Shown piece after piece: positions 43,131-50,748 of a DNA stretch of 50,748 nt. Below the pieces are notes generated by a model that searched no databases, had not been told where the DNA came from, and worked only from the letters and a program-made list of their open reading frames with translations. The position numbers and the translations under genes are program-made. This DNA comes from a bacterium (lineage in GTDB: Bacteria; Planctomycetota; Planctomycetia; Pirellulales; Pirellulaceae): assembly GCA_030430075.1 (NCBI GenBank), contig JAUIGN010000061.1, forward strand, positions 1-50,748, given 5' to 3'. Every line of letters begins with the position of its first letter. Position 1 is the first letter of the stretch.

Positions 43131-44378
43131 GTGAATCGAATTACAACACGATTGGCAATGATCGGGCTGCTGGCCGGCGGGCTCATCGCCGCAACAACCG
43201 TCGAGTCCTCCGCGCAGGCGACGCGGGAGCGTCCCAACCAACGGGCGGCCCAGCAAGGCTGGAGTTCAAACTATCAAGAGGCACTTGCCACGGCACGACG
43301 TCTCGACAAGCCGCTCATGGTCGTCTTTCGCTGCGTACCCTGAGTGGACTGCCGGGAGTTTGACGAGCAGGTTGTTCGTCTTGAGGGAATCGAAGAGGTC
43401 GCCCAGTCGTTTGTGCTGGTTCGCTTGACGCGGATCGCGGACTCGGACTTGAACGTCTTCGAGTTCGATTACGATCTGACGATGATGATCTTTTTCATTG
43501 ATGCGGACGAACGCGTGCTGGGTCGCTATGGGGGTCGGGACGACCGTGGACCGGACACGCGTCAATCGCTGGCGGGGCTCCGCTACACAATGCAAGCGGC
43601 CCTCGATACGTACCATTCGGAGGCCGAACTGCCACCGCGTCCCCAGAAAACACGGTTCGCCCGGCAGATGATGGATTCCAATGGCAGCGGACGCCGCGGC
43701 TGCATTCATTGTCATGACGTCAAGGAGATGTTGAACGACCGGCGAGCGAGGCAGGGTGCCCCCAACTACGCCATCGCCTGGCGTTTTCCTTTGCCGGAAA
43801 ATCTGGGCCTGACGCTGGAAGTCGATAGGGGCAACGTCGTCGACACGGTGGTACCCGGCGGACCGGCCGCCAACGCCGGCCTGAAGTCCGGCGATGTCCT
43901 CGAGTCGATCAACGGGACACGCGTCCGCTCGTTTGCCGATGCCCAGTATGCCCTGGATAAAGCGCCCGTCGCAGGCCAGACGCGGGTTGTCTGGCGGAGG
44001 GGCGATCAAGAGTACGATGCGGCGCTGCGGCTGGAGCGGGGATGGAGAAAGACCGACATTCAGTGGCGTCCCTCGATGTACAACATGGTGGGGGCACCGC
44101 GTGTATTCGGAGACGACCTGGCACCCGCCGAGAAAGCGGCCCTCGGCATCGCCGAGAAACGGATGGCATTTCGCCAGCGGGACTCGCTTTCCACCCAGGC
44201 TCGCAAAGCAGGCATCCGACCGGGCGACATCATCCTGGGCTTCAATGACCTCGTCTTGGAGATGGATGCTTACGATTTCCAGCACTATGTACGGCGCGAG
44301 TTCTTATCGGGTGATGTCGTACAAGTAAATCTGATTCGCGGCGGCAAACGCATCAAGCTGCCGATGAAGATCCAGTAG
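43131..44378 (+). CDS. Trx7/PDZ domain-containing selenoprotein (TGA at 43341 read as Sec)
   Basis: One continuous frame of 415 residues if the TGA at 43341-43343 is decoded as selenocysteine (residue 71). It has a signal peptide (residues 1-30), then a thioredoxin-like domain (about 45-165) containing PLMVVFRCVPU-V-D-C, a redox UxxC motif where relatives have CxxC, then FDEQVV. A heme-type CIHCH motif falls at about 191-195. Two PDZ domains follow (about 220-305 and 330-415; AANAGLKSGDVLESING; ARKAGIRPGDIILGF). A SECIS-like hairpin follows the TGA. I recall a planctomycete family labelled Trx7/PDZ (seleno)protein. The likely role is envelope thiol redox chemistry. GTG 43131 is a tentative start. 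A nonsense mutation is the alternative. Confidence 0.83.
43341..43380 (+). promoter_or_regulatory. putative bacterial SECIS element
   Basis: Eighteen bases after the TGA (43341-43343), GACGAGC (43362-43368) pairs with GTTCGTC (43374-43380): seven pairs including one G-U. They close a 5-base loop AGGTT. Bacterial SECIS hairpins recognised by SelB carry a GG/U in the apical loop about 16-37 bases after UGA; here the loop GG is about 26 bases away. Confidence 0.7.
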
Positions 44379-44557
44379 GCTAAGCACCATTGTCGCCAGC
44401 CCACGGAGCGAAACCGGCGAAGCGAGCCTCGCCGAAGACTGGATCGTGGTGATTAGAGCGGCAACATCCTTACCTTTGTTCTTTACCGTTGTGGCAAGTT
44501 CCTTACACCGGGGTACTCCGTATGCCTCGTTGGTCTGAGGCGCAGCCGCGCCAGTCA

Positions 44558-45259
44558 TCAGCCGCAGCCGAGCTCTTTTTCGAAACTTGCCGTCGGCGTA
44601 ACGACCTCCGGGGAAACTCCAAGCTGCTCGACGATGACGGCACGCAGGGCGATCCAAACGTCATTTGAATCACCACCGTGATATCGTTTCGCCAATTGAC
44701 TGAAATTGAGGCCCAGAACCGATTCGGCGAGATGCCCCAGGGTTGCGCAGTTGGCGGGTGGCAGCGTGGCAAATGGAAGCGTCAAGACAGACAGTAACCA
44801 ACCGGAAAACATGGCCGCCGCGACGCCCAAGATCGGGGCAGCCAACTGCGATCGAGTCTCACGATACACCGCCAGCCCAACCCAAGCTGTCAGGAGCATG
44901 ACCACGACCGTGGCCGCCGCGACCATCCATTTTGGGCGGCGTAGTTTGGGGAGTCTCAGTTGAGCCGAATGCTGGAGGCTGGTCCAAAATCTCCGTCGGC
45001 CGGAATCAGGAAGAAGCCGATCAATCGAATCTCGTGGACGTAGTCGATCGGTCACACCCAAAGACGCGGCCGCACGCCGTAATGAGCGAAACGCAGAGGC
45101 TGAGAGGCACACGGAACCTTTGGATGCCATGTTGGAATTGGCAACGATGTATTCGTGGACATCGCCAACGGTCGCCATGCGTGACGCATCCTCGTCCGGT
45201 ATTTCGATTGAGAAGGTATCCTCAATCTCTATCAGAAGCTCAACCGCATCGAGCCCCAT
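44558..45259 (-). CDS. membrane protein with ACP-like domain lacking the phosphopantetheine serine
   Basis: A 233-residue protein. Residues 1-40 match helices II-IV of acyl carrier proteins (MGLDAVELLIEIEDTFSIEIPDEDA...VGDVHEYIV), but the attachment Ser of the DS motif is Ala4. A second helical stretch (about 50-105) and two membrane helices (about 112-132 and 140-162) follow. The C-terminus (RAVIVEQLGVSPEVVTPTASFEKELG) resembles ACP helix I. The ACP elements are thus in permuted order around a membrane hairpin. ATG 45259 has GGAGATG 7 bases upstream. It cannot carry an acyl-phosphopantetheine arm, so a scaffold or partner-binding role is more likely. Confidence 0.7.
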   Translation of the reverse strand: MGLDAVELLIEIEDTFSIEIPDEDASRMATVGDVHEYIVANSNMASKGSVCLSASAFRSLRRAAASLGVTDRLRPRDSIDRLLPDSGRRRFWTSLQHSAQLRLPKLRRPKWMVAAATVVVMLLTAWVGLAVYRETRSQLAAPILGVAAAMFSGWLLSVLTLPFATLPPANCATLGHLAESVLGLNFSQLAKRYHGGDSNDVWIALRAVIVEQLGVSPEVVTPTASFEKELGCG

Positions 45260-45627
45260 TGTGACATCTCCATTGAGGCACGGAACGACTACCGAGAAGG
45301 CGCCGCCGTCGAGAAACGATGTGTTCCACCCCGCGCTCTCGGCGGCTCCAATTCACCACATGCTCTTACCGCATTTTCGTAGCACCCTGGGGGCAACTTG
45401 CCAAGTCATGCCGCAAATTCGGTGCAGGCGTAATCCGCGAGCGAACCAGATGCTGAAGACCACCTGGCGCCTTGCTGTAATGCAACCGCACCTGAAGCCC
45501 GCCTGCAATCCGCCGACGATCGGTCTCCACTCCAATCTGCCAGCGACGTTCTCGAACAGCGCACTTGCCGCCGCAACGCCCGCAGCGAACGCATGATTGC
45601 TCGATTCGAACTGCAGGCCACCTCGAT
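45260..45627. other. intergenic region between minus-strand genes
   Basis: These 368 bases, between the ACP-like gene and the phosphatase gene, hold no supported gene. A 103-codon minus-strand frame (45353-45664) overlaps the phosphatase end, is Arg-rich and has no similarity I recognise. Confidence 0.35.
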
Positions 45628-47235
45628 TCACACCGCGGCGTTGCGGCTTACAGAGACGAGGCACATGTCATCAAACTGTTGCGCATCCATGACAAACTGG
45701 TGAATGTCTTCCATAATCCGCTCACCGAAGGAAGAGGCGTCACCAAGGTGTTCCGACAGGATGGCGCGTAGTCTTGCCGTTCCGTATCGCTCGCCCTCAG
45801 GACTGAGGGCATCGGTGACTCCATCGCTGTAGAAGACGATGGTTTCGCCAACTCCAATGGGCACTCGCGATTCGCCATACTGACACGTCGGCTTGACCCC
45901 CAACGGCAACCCAGTATGCTCGCGACCGACCTCTTTCACGGTCCCATCTGCCTGGCGTACCAACGGCGCCATGTGTCCGGCGTTAACGAGCACGACCTCG
46001 TGATTCATGTAGTCGAGGATCGCCAACACCATCGTCACAAGCGTGTTGCGGGGGTTTCGCGTGTCAAACCGCCTATTGAGTTGGTTTAGTACCGATACGG
46101 GGTCCAAGCCGCTGTTCAAGAAAACACTCATTTCGCTGGCGACCTTGGCCATAAACAAGGCCGCCGGAATCCCCTTCCCAGCGACGTCACCCAACACGAC
46201 CGCCAAACGCTGACCATCTCCTTCAATATAGTCGTAGTAATCACCGCCGACTTTCTTCGCCGGCGAATAGTAGTCGAAGAACTCGTAACCCTTGATTCTT
46301 GGCAAGTCCGCGGGGAGCAAGCCGATTTGCACCTCGTTGGCAACCTTCAACTCGAGGTGCATTTCTCTGGCCCGGAGAGCCAGTTCGTGCAGCGCCCGGT
46401 TCTCGACGACCATCGCGAGCACCGTCGCTGCGGTGGCAAATACGTCGAGGTCGTCTTGGCTGAAGGGCCGCGTCCTGGAGTCGAGCCGAATCACACCCAG
46501 GCACTCGTCATCTTCATCGATCAGCGGCGCACAGATCATCAGGCCGTCATCCGCCAAAGCGGCAACCCGGCGCGCCGCAACGGCTTCAATGAGACCGGTG
46601 CTGACGATTGCGGTCTGCACTTCTTCGCCTTCTCTGTACCGGGCAACACTTGTCACGGTTTGCTGGACCCTGGATCTCGTTAGCACGACAATCCCGCGAT
46701 GCGCCTGACCGTACAGACTGAGAAGCGTGTCGATCGCATGATCCAGCAACTCCTCCAGCGAATTGCGATTCCTCAGGTTCTGCGTCAGTTCAATCATCGT
46801 TGCAAGCTTTGCCTGCGAATTGGCGGCCTTCCGCGACCGCCAACTGCCTGAGGAAAGTTCAACGACTGCGGAGAACCCGGAGGAGTCGCTGTCATCCAGT
46901 CGGACGGAGTCGTTCGATCCAACTTGCTCGTCGGAGCTGTCAAGGAACGTCAGCACGTGGTTGCAGATCTGAATCAGGTCATTACTGGCCAGGAGATACC
47001 GCTCACTCTTGACAAGACGCCGATTATTTAGCGTCGTGCCGGCCTTGCTACAATCGACGATGTAATAGCGATTCGTATCGCGGATGATGGCCGCGTGCCG
47101 CCGACTGACGACATTGTTTGCGTCTTGGAGCACAATGTTCGCTCGACTGGCATCGCGACCAACCACATTCAGATCAGCATCGAGCTGGCATTCGTTCCAG
47201 GATGCCCTTCCTCTCAGTAGCTTCAGCCTTGGCAT
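45628..47235 (-). CDS. FHA-GAF-PP2C (SpoIIE-type) Ser/Thr phosphatase
   Basis: A 535-residue cytoplasmic regulator. An FHA domain at about 1-100 (VGRDASRANIVL; SRRHAAIIRDTNRYYIVD) binds phosphothreonine. A GAF-like sensor spans about 150-300 (GIVVLTRSR; CLGVIRLDSRTRPFSQDDLDVF). A SpoIIE/RsbU-type phosphatase spans about 320-535, with metal-binding VGGDYYDYI, VLGDVAGKGIPAAL and VFYSDGVTDA. ATG 47235 has GAGGGA 5 bases upstream. Such proteins usually act in partner-switching control of sigma factors or reverse Hanks-kinase phosphorylation; a link with the two kinases in this window is only a guess. Confidence 0.9.
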   Translation of the reverse strand: MPRLKLLRGRASWNECQLDADLNVVGRDASRANIVLQDANNVVSRRHAAIIRDTNRYYIVDCSKAGTTLNNRRLVKSERYLLASNDLIQICNHVLTFLDSSDEQVGSNDSVRLDDSDSSGFSAVVELSSGSWRSRKAANSQAKLATMIELTQNLRNRNSLEELLDHAIDTLLSLYGQAHRGIVVLTRSRVQQTVTSVARYREGEEVQTAIVSTGLIEAVAARRVAALADDGLMICAPLIDEDDECLGVIRLDSRTRPFSQDDLDVFATAATVLAMVVENRALHELALRAREMHLELKVANEVQIGLLPADLPRIKGYEFFDYYSPAKKVGGDYYDYIEGDGQRLAVVLGDVAGKGIPAALFMAKVASEMSVFLNSGLDPVSVLNQLNRRFDTRNPRNTLVTMVLAILDYMNHEVVLVNAGHMAPLVRQADGTVKEVGREHTGLPLGVKPTCQYGESRVPIGVGETIVFYSDGVTDALSPEGERYGTARLRAILSEHLGDASSFGERIMEDIHQFVMDAQQFDDMCLVSVSRNAAV

Positions 47236-47942
47236 GGCATTCCCTCACAACATCATGCTTGGCGACCGCGTGAGGGCAATTTCAAGACGCATCCCCAACT
47301 CCCGCTCGCGGCAATCGAGGGAAAACAGCATCGAGCCACCTCCCGCTCCGAAATCGCGACGCCCCGTTGCCAGGCGAAAGGCAACCGACACCGAAATCGG
47401 TCCTCCCGCACGCACCAGCATAGCAGAGCGAAGCAAGGACAGGCACGACATTCTTGACGAACGTCTAGGAACTGCGCAGCGAGTCCTCGAACGAAACTTG
47501 CTCGAAATCCGCTCGCGACAATGGAACGCCAGCGCCGGCAACGGCGCGATTCCTGGCGGGCCCGTCGAGTCGTTGGCGATCGTCGGAGACGACCTGGCGG
47601 GAGATCATTTCAAAGCCGGCATCTCGTTTTCTCCAACCTGCAATCCAGCCGGAAGACGGCACGGTAATTCGGTGACTTCGCAGCAACGCCGCAGGAACAC
47701 GTTGCTCCCTCACCCATCGCCGGGATCCGGGGGTACGAGCACACGTCGGCGGCACCGTTGCTTCCGTCCTTGTCGGGCAAGAGATTTGCGTCCGCGGTTG
47801 AATGGTTGAGCATCATCGGCGTGTAACAGGCGCGGCCGCGGCGGTGACAGGCGTCCCGGTCACTTGCATGCTCATGGCGACGGGGGTGGAACGCAGTCAA
47901 CGGCACCCTGCCAACTTCCGGAGCCAATCCATCTCTGGGAGT
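47236..47942. other. long non-coding stretch
   Basis: No gene can be supported in these 707 bases on either strand. Open frames of up to 105 codons are low-complexity, lack ribosome-binding sites and have no recognisable motifs. No repeats, tRNA or strong terminator hairpins were noticed. Confidence 0.4.
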
Positions 47943-48905
47943 CTACTTCGGTTGGTCAGGAAGACTGGCCATCAGCCCCAACGCCGCCCATGTCGTCCCC
48001 CAGTAGACAGACGTCTCCTGGGCGCGATCTTTCCTGTTGGCCTTCGTCCCGTGAACCGTCCATGAGCCATCGTCGCGCTGAGTGCTGACAAGAAACTGCT
48101 GCGCGTGTTTGATCGCAGGGTCCTTACGCTTGACTCCCGCGCGAGCTAATGCGTACACGGCCATCCCCGTCCCCAACGCATCACTCTTCTCGCCAACGAG
48201 CCAGCCCCAACCTCCGTCCGCCTGTTGCTGGCTGCGCAGCCGGTTCACGAATTGGTCCCGCAATCCACGCTCGTTTCTCCGTGAGGCGAGCAACAACTGA
48301 ACGACGTACCACTCCGTGCTCTTGCCGGGTGGGCTCTCCTTGATCGATTTCATGGCCCGTTCGATCGCCGGAGCTGACTCGTCGCTGGGGCCTGCGTTGA
48401 CGAGTGCCAGTGTGAGCCACATCGTGGAAACGCTCGCGGTCTCCGGCTTGGGTCGTTTTTGCGCTGGCAACTGTCCGCCCGGCTGCCACGAGCCATCCGG
48501 TTGCTGTCCGTCCAGAAGCAGCGCAACGAGTTCTTGGCGGATGGCGTCTTGCTCCGCATCGCGATCCAGCCCGAAGACAATTTGAGCGACGCCCTCTTTG
48601 TTTCCGAGGCCGACAACTTTGCCTTTTTCGTTGGTCGAGAGAGACGCATCGGCCGCCCATTTGAGCCACTCGTCAAGTCGGTCACTGACCTCGTAACCAT
48701 TCCGCCGGGCGGCGCTCAGGCTCCAGACCATTGTGTTGACACGGTGGCAGGAGACACATTTCTTCTTTTCGATCCACCACGCACCTTTCTCCTGAATGTA
48801 GGGAATGCTGCGTTGGACGGCCTCTTGAACCTGATCGTTCGTCGCTTCTTCCGCCGGCAAGACGCCAATGACTGTCAGGGCCAGAATGGATTTCAGTGCA
48901 AGCAC
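47943..48905 (-). CDS. exported cytochrome-type CxxCH protein with prenyltransferase/squalene-cyclase-like repeats
   Basis: A 320-residue protein. A signal peptide (VLALKSILALTVIGVLPAEE) is followed by one heme-attachment motif CVSCH at about residue 50, in ATNDQVQEAVQRSIPYIQ...KKKCVSCHRV. At least three cyclase-type repeats follow (QQPDGSWQPGG, QQADGGWGW, QRDDGSWTVHG), spaced as in alpha/alpha-toroid proteins. Start GTG 48905 follows AGAGGG by 7 bases; an upstream GTG at 48944 would add 13 residues. The catalytic DxDD motif of squalene cyclases is not present, so enzymatic cyclisation is doubtful. A redox or binding role in the periplasm is possible. Confidence 0.75.
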   Translation of the reverse strand: MLALKSILALTVIGVLPAEEATNDQVQEAVQRSIPYIQEKGAWWIEKKKCVSCHRVNTMVWSLSAARRNGYEVSDRLDEWLKWAADASLSTNEKGKVVGLGNKEGVAQIVFGLDRDAEQDAIRQELVALLLDGQQPDGSWQPGGQLPAQKRPKPETASVSTMWLTLALVNAGPSDESAPAIERAMKSIKESPPGKSTEWYVVQLLLASRRNERGLRDQFVNRLRSQQQADGGWGWLVGEKSDALGTGMAVYALARAGVKRKDPAIKHAQQFLVSTQRDDGSWTVHGTKANRKDRAQETSVYWGTTWAALGLMASLPDQPK

Positions 48906-49034
48906 GGCGATACCCTCTGCAACATGAACTGATGCATCAATCACAACCCAATCAGGTTACGGCAACTTCAGGCGATCCTGGACGCGATTCCCGCCGGCGG
49001 CACGCCTCGCGGGGAACGACCGGAGCCAACTGGC

Positions 49035-49466
49035 CTATTCCTGGTTGCGTTCCTCTTTTCGTTCGACCTTCGATGCGTGAACGACAAAATCGAGATTGAT
49101 CCACATCGTTCTCCATTCGACAATGCCCTTTTCCCACTTGGCAAGCGCGGCATGCAGATCGCTCGCGCCGTCGTCATGAGCCTTGATTACCGGCCCAAAG
49201 ATCGACAAGTGCTCGTCTCGGTCCTTCGGAAACTTGATCCGCACCCAGGAAGAATGCTTCTCGCTCAGCTGGACGACCTTGACAGCGCGCACCGTACGGT
49301 TGAGCGGATCGCTGCCGTTATCAAAAAAGAGGTTCCACCATTCACCCGGTTGCAGAAACTCTGAATCTGCATCGACCCCGCTACTCGAAAGCGCGCCCTC
49401 ATCAGCCGCTGCAAGGGTGCTGACGAAGCCAACGACTGCGAGCAAAATCATCGGTACATTTTTCAT
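49035..49466 (-). CDS. small exported hypothetical protein
   Basis: A 143-residue protein with a clear signal peptide (MKNVPMILLAVVGFVSTLAAA) and an excellent GGAG site 6 bases before ATG 49466. The mature part is soluble and charged (GEWWNLFFDNGSDPLNRTVRAVKVVQLSEKH), ending in KVERKEERNQE. No family is recognised. Strong translation signals and a secretion signal support a real gene, possibly in one transcription unit with the downstream CxxCH gene. Confidence 0.65.
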   Translation of the reverse strand: MKNVPMILLAVVGFVSTLAAADEGALSSSGVDADSEFLQPGEWWNLFFDNGSDPLNRTVRAVKVVQLSEKHSSWVRIKFPKDRDEHLSIFGPVIKAHDDGASDLHAALAKWEKGIVEWRTMWINLDFVVHASKVERKEERNQE

Positions 49467-49586
49467 GAGTGCTCCTTACGGCCAAACCGCCACAATCAAC
49501 GGTCCGCCGGAGTGATCGTGCCTGGCAAGCACGCGCTGGCGGCGGCTCCACGTGCAGCGGGATATCCCGAGGCGATGGGTGCGGAT

Positions 49587-50111
49587 TCAGAGTTGCCAAA
49601 GCCCTGCTTCAATTCCATCTTGAAAATAGATCGCACATGTACCATGGCCGGGGATCTCCATGGGAGGAACGGCGATCTTGGCCCCGGACTTCTCTGCCGC
49701 GGCAACTGCCGCCTCAATGTTGTCGACGAGAAGATATGCTCTCGTGACTGATCGCTCGCCTTCATGCATCGGGGCGCGAATGCCCAGCATTCCGCCATCT
49801 GCCAGTTGGGCAGTGCGAGCACCTCCCAAATTCTGGTCAGCATCACCGAATGTAACTCCGTGGATTCCCGAATACAGCTCACATGCCGCGACTACGTCCG
49901 TCGTGACGATTTCCAGGTAATGAACTCGCATCATACCTCCGCGTCTGGCGTCGCTTCTGTTTTCGGTCGCGGCAGCGTCCTGTAAGGACTCACTCCCGGC
50001 TGACACATCATTTTCATCCCGCCGGCATCCGAGAGTTGGCAAAGCGGTCGCGCAGGCCGCCGCCAAAGTCAAGGCATCTCTCCGTGTAATTACAGAATCC
50101 GATTTCGTCAT
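49587..50111 (-). CDS. VOC/glyoxalase-fold protein with Tat-type lipoprotein signal
   Basis: A 174-residue protein. The N-terminus (MTKSDSVITRRDALTLAAACATALPTLGC) combines twin arginines with a lipobox-like LPTLGC, so it may be an exported lipoprotein. About residues 60-174 form a vicinal-oxygen-chelate fold (MMRVHYLEIVTTDVVAACELYSGIHGV; TRAYLLVDNIEAAVAAAEKSGAKI; GHGTCAIYFQDGIEAGLWQ). ATG 50111 places the Tat motif properly; an in-frame start at 50183 is less likely. VOC proteins include glyoxalases, dioxygenases and resistance proteins; the activity here cannot be stated. Confidence 0.75.
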   Translation of the reverse strand: MTKSDSVITRRDALTLAAACATALPTLGCRRDENDVSAGSESLQDAAATENRSDARRGGMMRVHYLEIVTTDVVAACELYSGIHGVTFGDADQNLGGARTAQLADGGMLGIRAPMHEGERSVTRAYLLVDNIEAAVAAAEKSGAKIAVPPMEIPGHGTCAIYFQDGIEAGLWQL

Positions 50112-50580
50112 GGTTCGTAGTCGCGGAACGCTCGCCGCCTGGCTTCTGATGGAACTGGAGTGCCGCCGGATCTGCATCATCATTACGCAAGCTGCCGGAT
50201 TCCTGCTGGATTCGCTCCGTGGCCCACGGCGCGCTCCGTTCTTCGTAAGTCATGATCAGGAAACCGGAATCGAGAGTGGGCTCGACCGTTGATTCTAACG
50301 ACATCACACCGGCCGTGTCACGCAAGACACGATCGAAATCGCACGGCAGATTCCCGACCGCTTCAGGTCTTACAGTACGGCCCCTTGATGCCGAAGCTCG
50401 ACTCCGCCCCTTGACGCCGCCGAATTCAGCAGCCATCCGTCGTCGCGAATTCGGTGTGGCTTGCAGAAACGACCTCATCGCAGTCAGCGGAAAACGACAG
50501 ATGCCGCCTGGCCGACGTGATCGACGCGCTGGTTGGGGCGCGCGTGTTATGTCGTGGAGCGTAGGGGGCTGGGGGGATGT
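50112..50580. other. intergenic region near the right edge
   Basis: Apart from repeat array D, which starts at 50581, no supported feature is seen in these 469 bases. Minus-strand frames here are low-complexity. Confidence 0.35.
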
Positions 50581-50640
50581 GAGGCCTTGCGGTCGTGCGG
50601 GGTCGGGAGACCCGCGCACAGCGCGGTCGTGCGGGGTCTG
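50581..50640 (+). repeat. tandem repeat array D (short, degenerate)
   Basis: A leader-like GAGGCCTTGCGGTC block runs into GGGGTC and one unit head GGGAGACCCGCGCACAGC (50605-50622). The 16-base segment GCGGTCGTGCGGGGTC occurs twice (50589-50604 and 50623-50638), period 34. The junction GGGTC-GGGA-GACCC matches the hairpin at the leader/unit border of the other arrays. The start of an IS110-type transposase lies 73 bases further on. Confidence 0.6.
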
Positions 50641-50712
50641 ATTTGATGAAAGAGGGGGGTCGTCCTAGGGTTGAGCGACGAAACTTTCCTCTTTCCCATG
50701 GAGACCCCAGCA

Positions 50713-50748
50713 ATGTTTTACCTTGCGATTGACCAGCACAGCAATCAG
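50713..50748 (+). mobile_element. start of an IS110-type transposase gene (partial, right edge)
   Basis: The 12 codons visible read MFYLAIDQHSNQ, which matches the N-terminus of planctomycete IS110 (DEDD) transposases; the first catalytic Asp is in AIDQH. GGAG (50700-50703) lies 9 bases before ATG 50713. Upstream of it, 50641-50699 probably holds the insertion-sequence end. Identification from so few residues is tentative. Confidence 0.5.

Noticed and set aside
43266..44285. A 339-codon minus-strand frame opposite the Trx/PDZ gene.
   Set aside because: It is a shadow of the selenoprotein frame, without motifs.
45353..45664. A 103-codon minus-strand frame before the phosphatase 3' end.
   Set aside because: It overlaps the phosphatase C-terminus, is low-complexity and has no start signal.

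Overview
The window comes from a GC-rich planctomycete (Planctomycetota), most likely of the Pirellulales/Planctomycetales type. The evidence is lineage-typical gene families: a PSCyt1-DUF1549-DUF1553 protein paired with a twin-arginine DUF1501 protein, two ECF sigma factor plus membrane Ser/Thr kinase pairs, a hybrid type II secretion/type IV pilus-like cluster, a Trx/PDZ protein with an in-frame TGA, an exported intradiol dioxygenase, and a CxxCH protein with cyclase-type repeats. All assignments rest on motifs read from the sequence and recalled families; no searches were run.

Layout. 1-1.5 kb: a divergent partial gene, an unrecognised AT-richer gene and the wreck of a Y1 (REP-associated) transposase. 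1.6-4.5 kb: an arsR-arsD-arsA cluster with operator-like palindromes but no visible arsenite permease. 4.8-9.8 kb: ECF sigma/kinase pair 1 with a secretin/TonB short N-terminal-like protein and a small exported protein. 9.9-13.7 kb (minus): DUF1501 and DUF1553 genes. 14-15.2 kb (minus): a bile acid:sodium symporter-family carrier. 15.3-20.6 kb (minus): ECF sigma/kinase pair 2, whose kinase has 1559 residues. 20.7-21.7 kb: a serine recombinase remnant abutting tRNA-Ala(GGC). 22.2-27.1 kb: a UPF0104-type membrane protein, a MurE-like ligase, a free-standing Mur N-terminal domain and a FabG-like reductase.

27.6-39.1 kb (minus) is one long secretion/pilus gene run: receiver, GspE, GspF, two GspG-like pilins, GspH, GspI, GspJ, a GspK/PilX-like protein, a PilM-PilN fusion, PilO and the GspD secretin. 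A PilP/GspC-like lipoprotein is transcribed divergently at 39.6 kb. 40.7-50.7 kb: esterase, dioxygenase, the Sec-containing Trx/PDZ protein, an ACP-like membrane protein lacking the phosphopantetheine serine, an FHA-GAF-PP2C phosphatase, a CxxCH repeat protein, a small exported protein, a VOC lipoprotein and, at the edge, the start of an IS110-type transposase.

Most interesting: (1) the TGA at 43341 is very probably selenocysteine (UxxC motif, followed by a 7-bp hairpin with an AGGUU loop). (2) Four dispersed arrays (27.3, 34.8, 40.3 and 50.6 kb) share an architecture of a leader able to form up to three mini-hairpins, then tandem units with a constant head of about 17-18 bp and a locus-specific tail (25, 25, 46 and about 34 bp periods). 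I do not know a description of this family. (3) A MurE-like ligase with altered signature residues sits beside a stand-alone Mur N-terminal domain.
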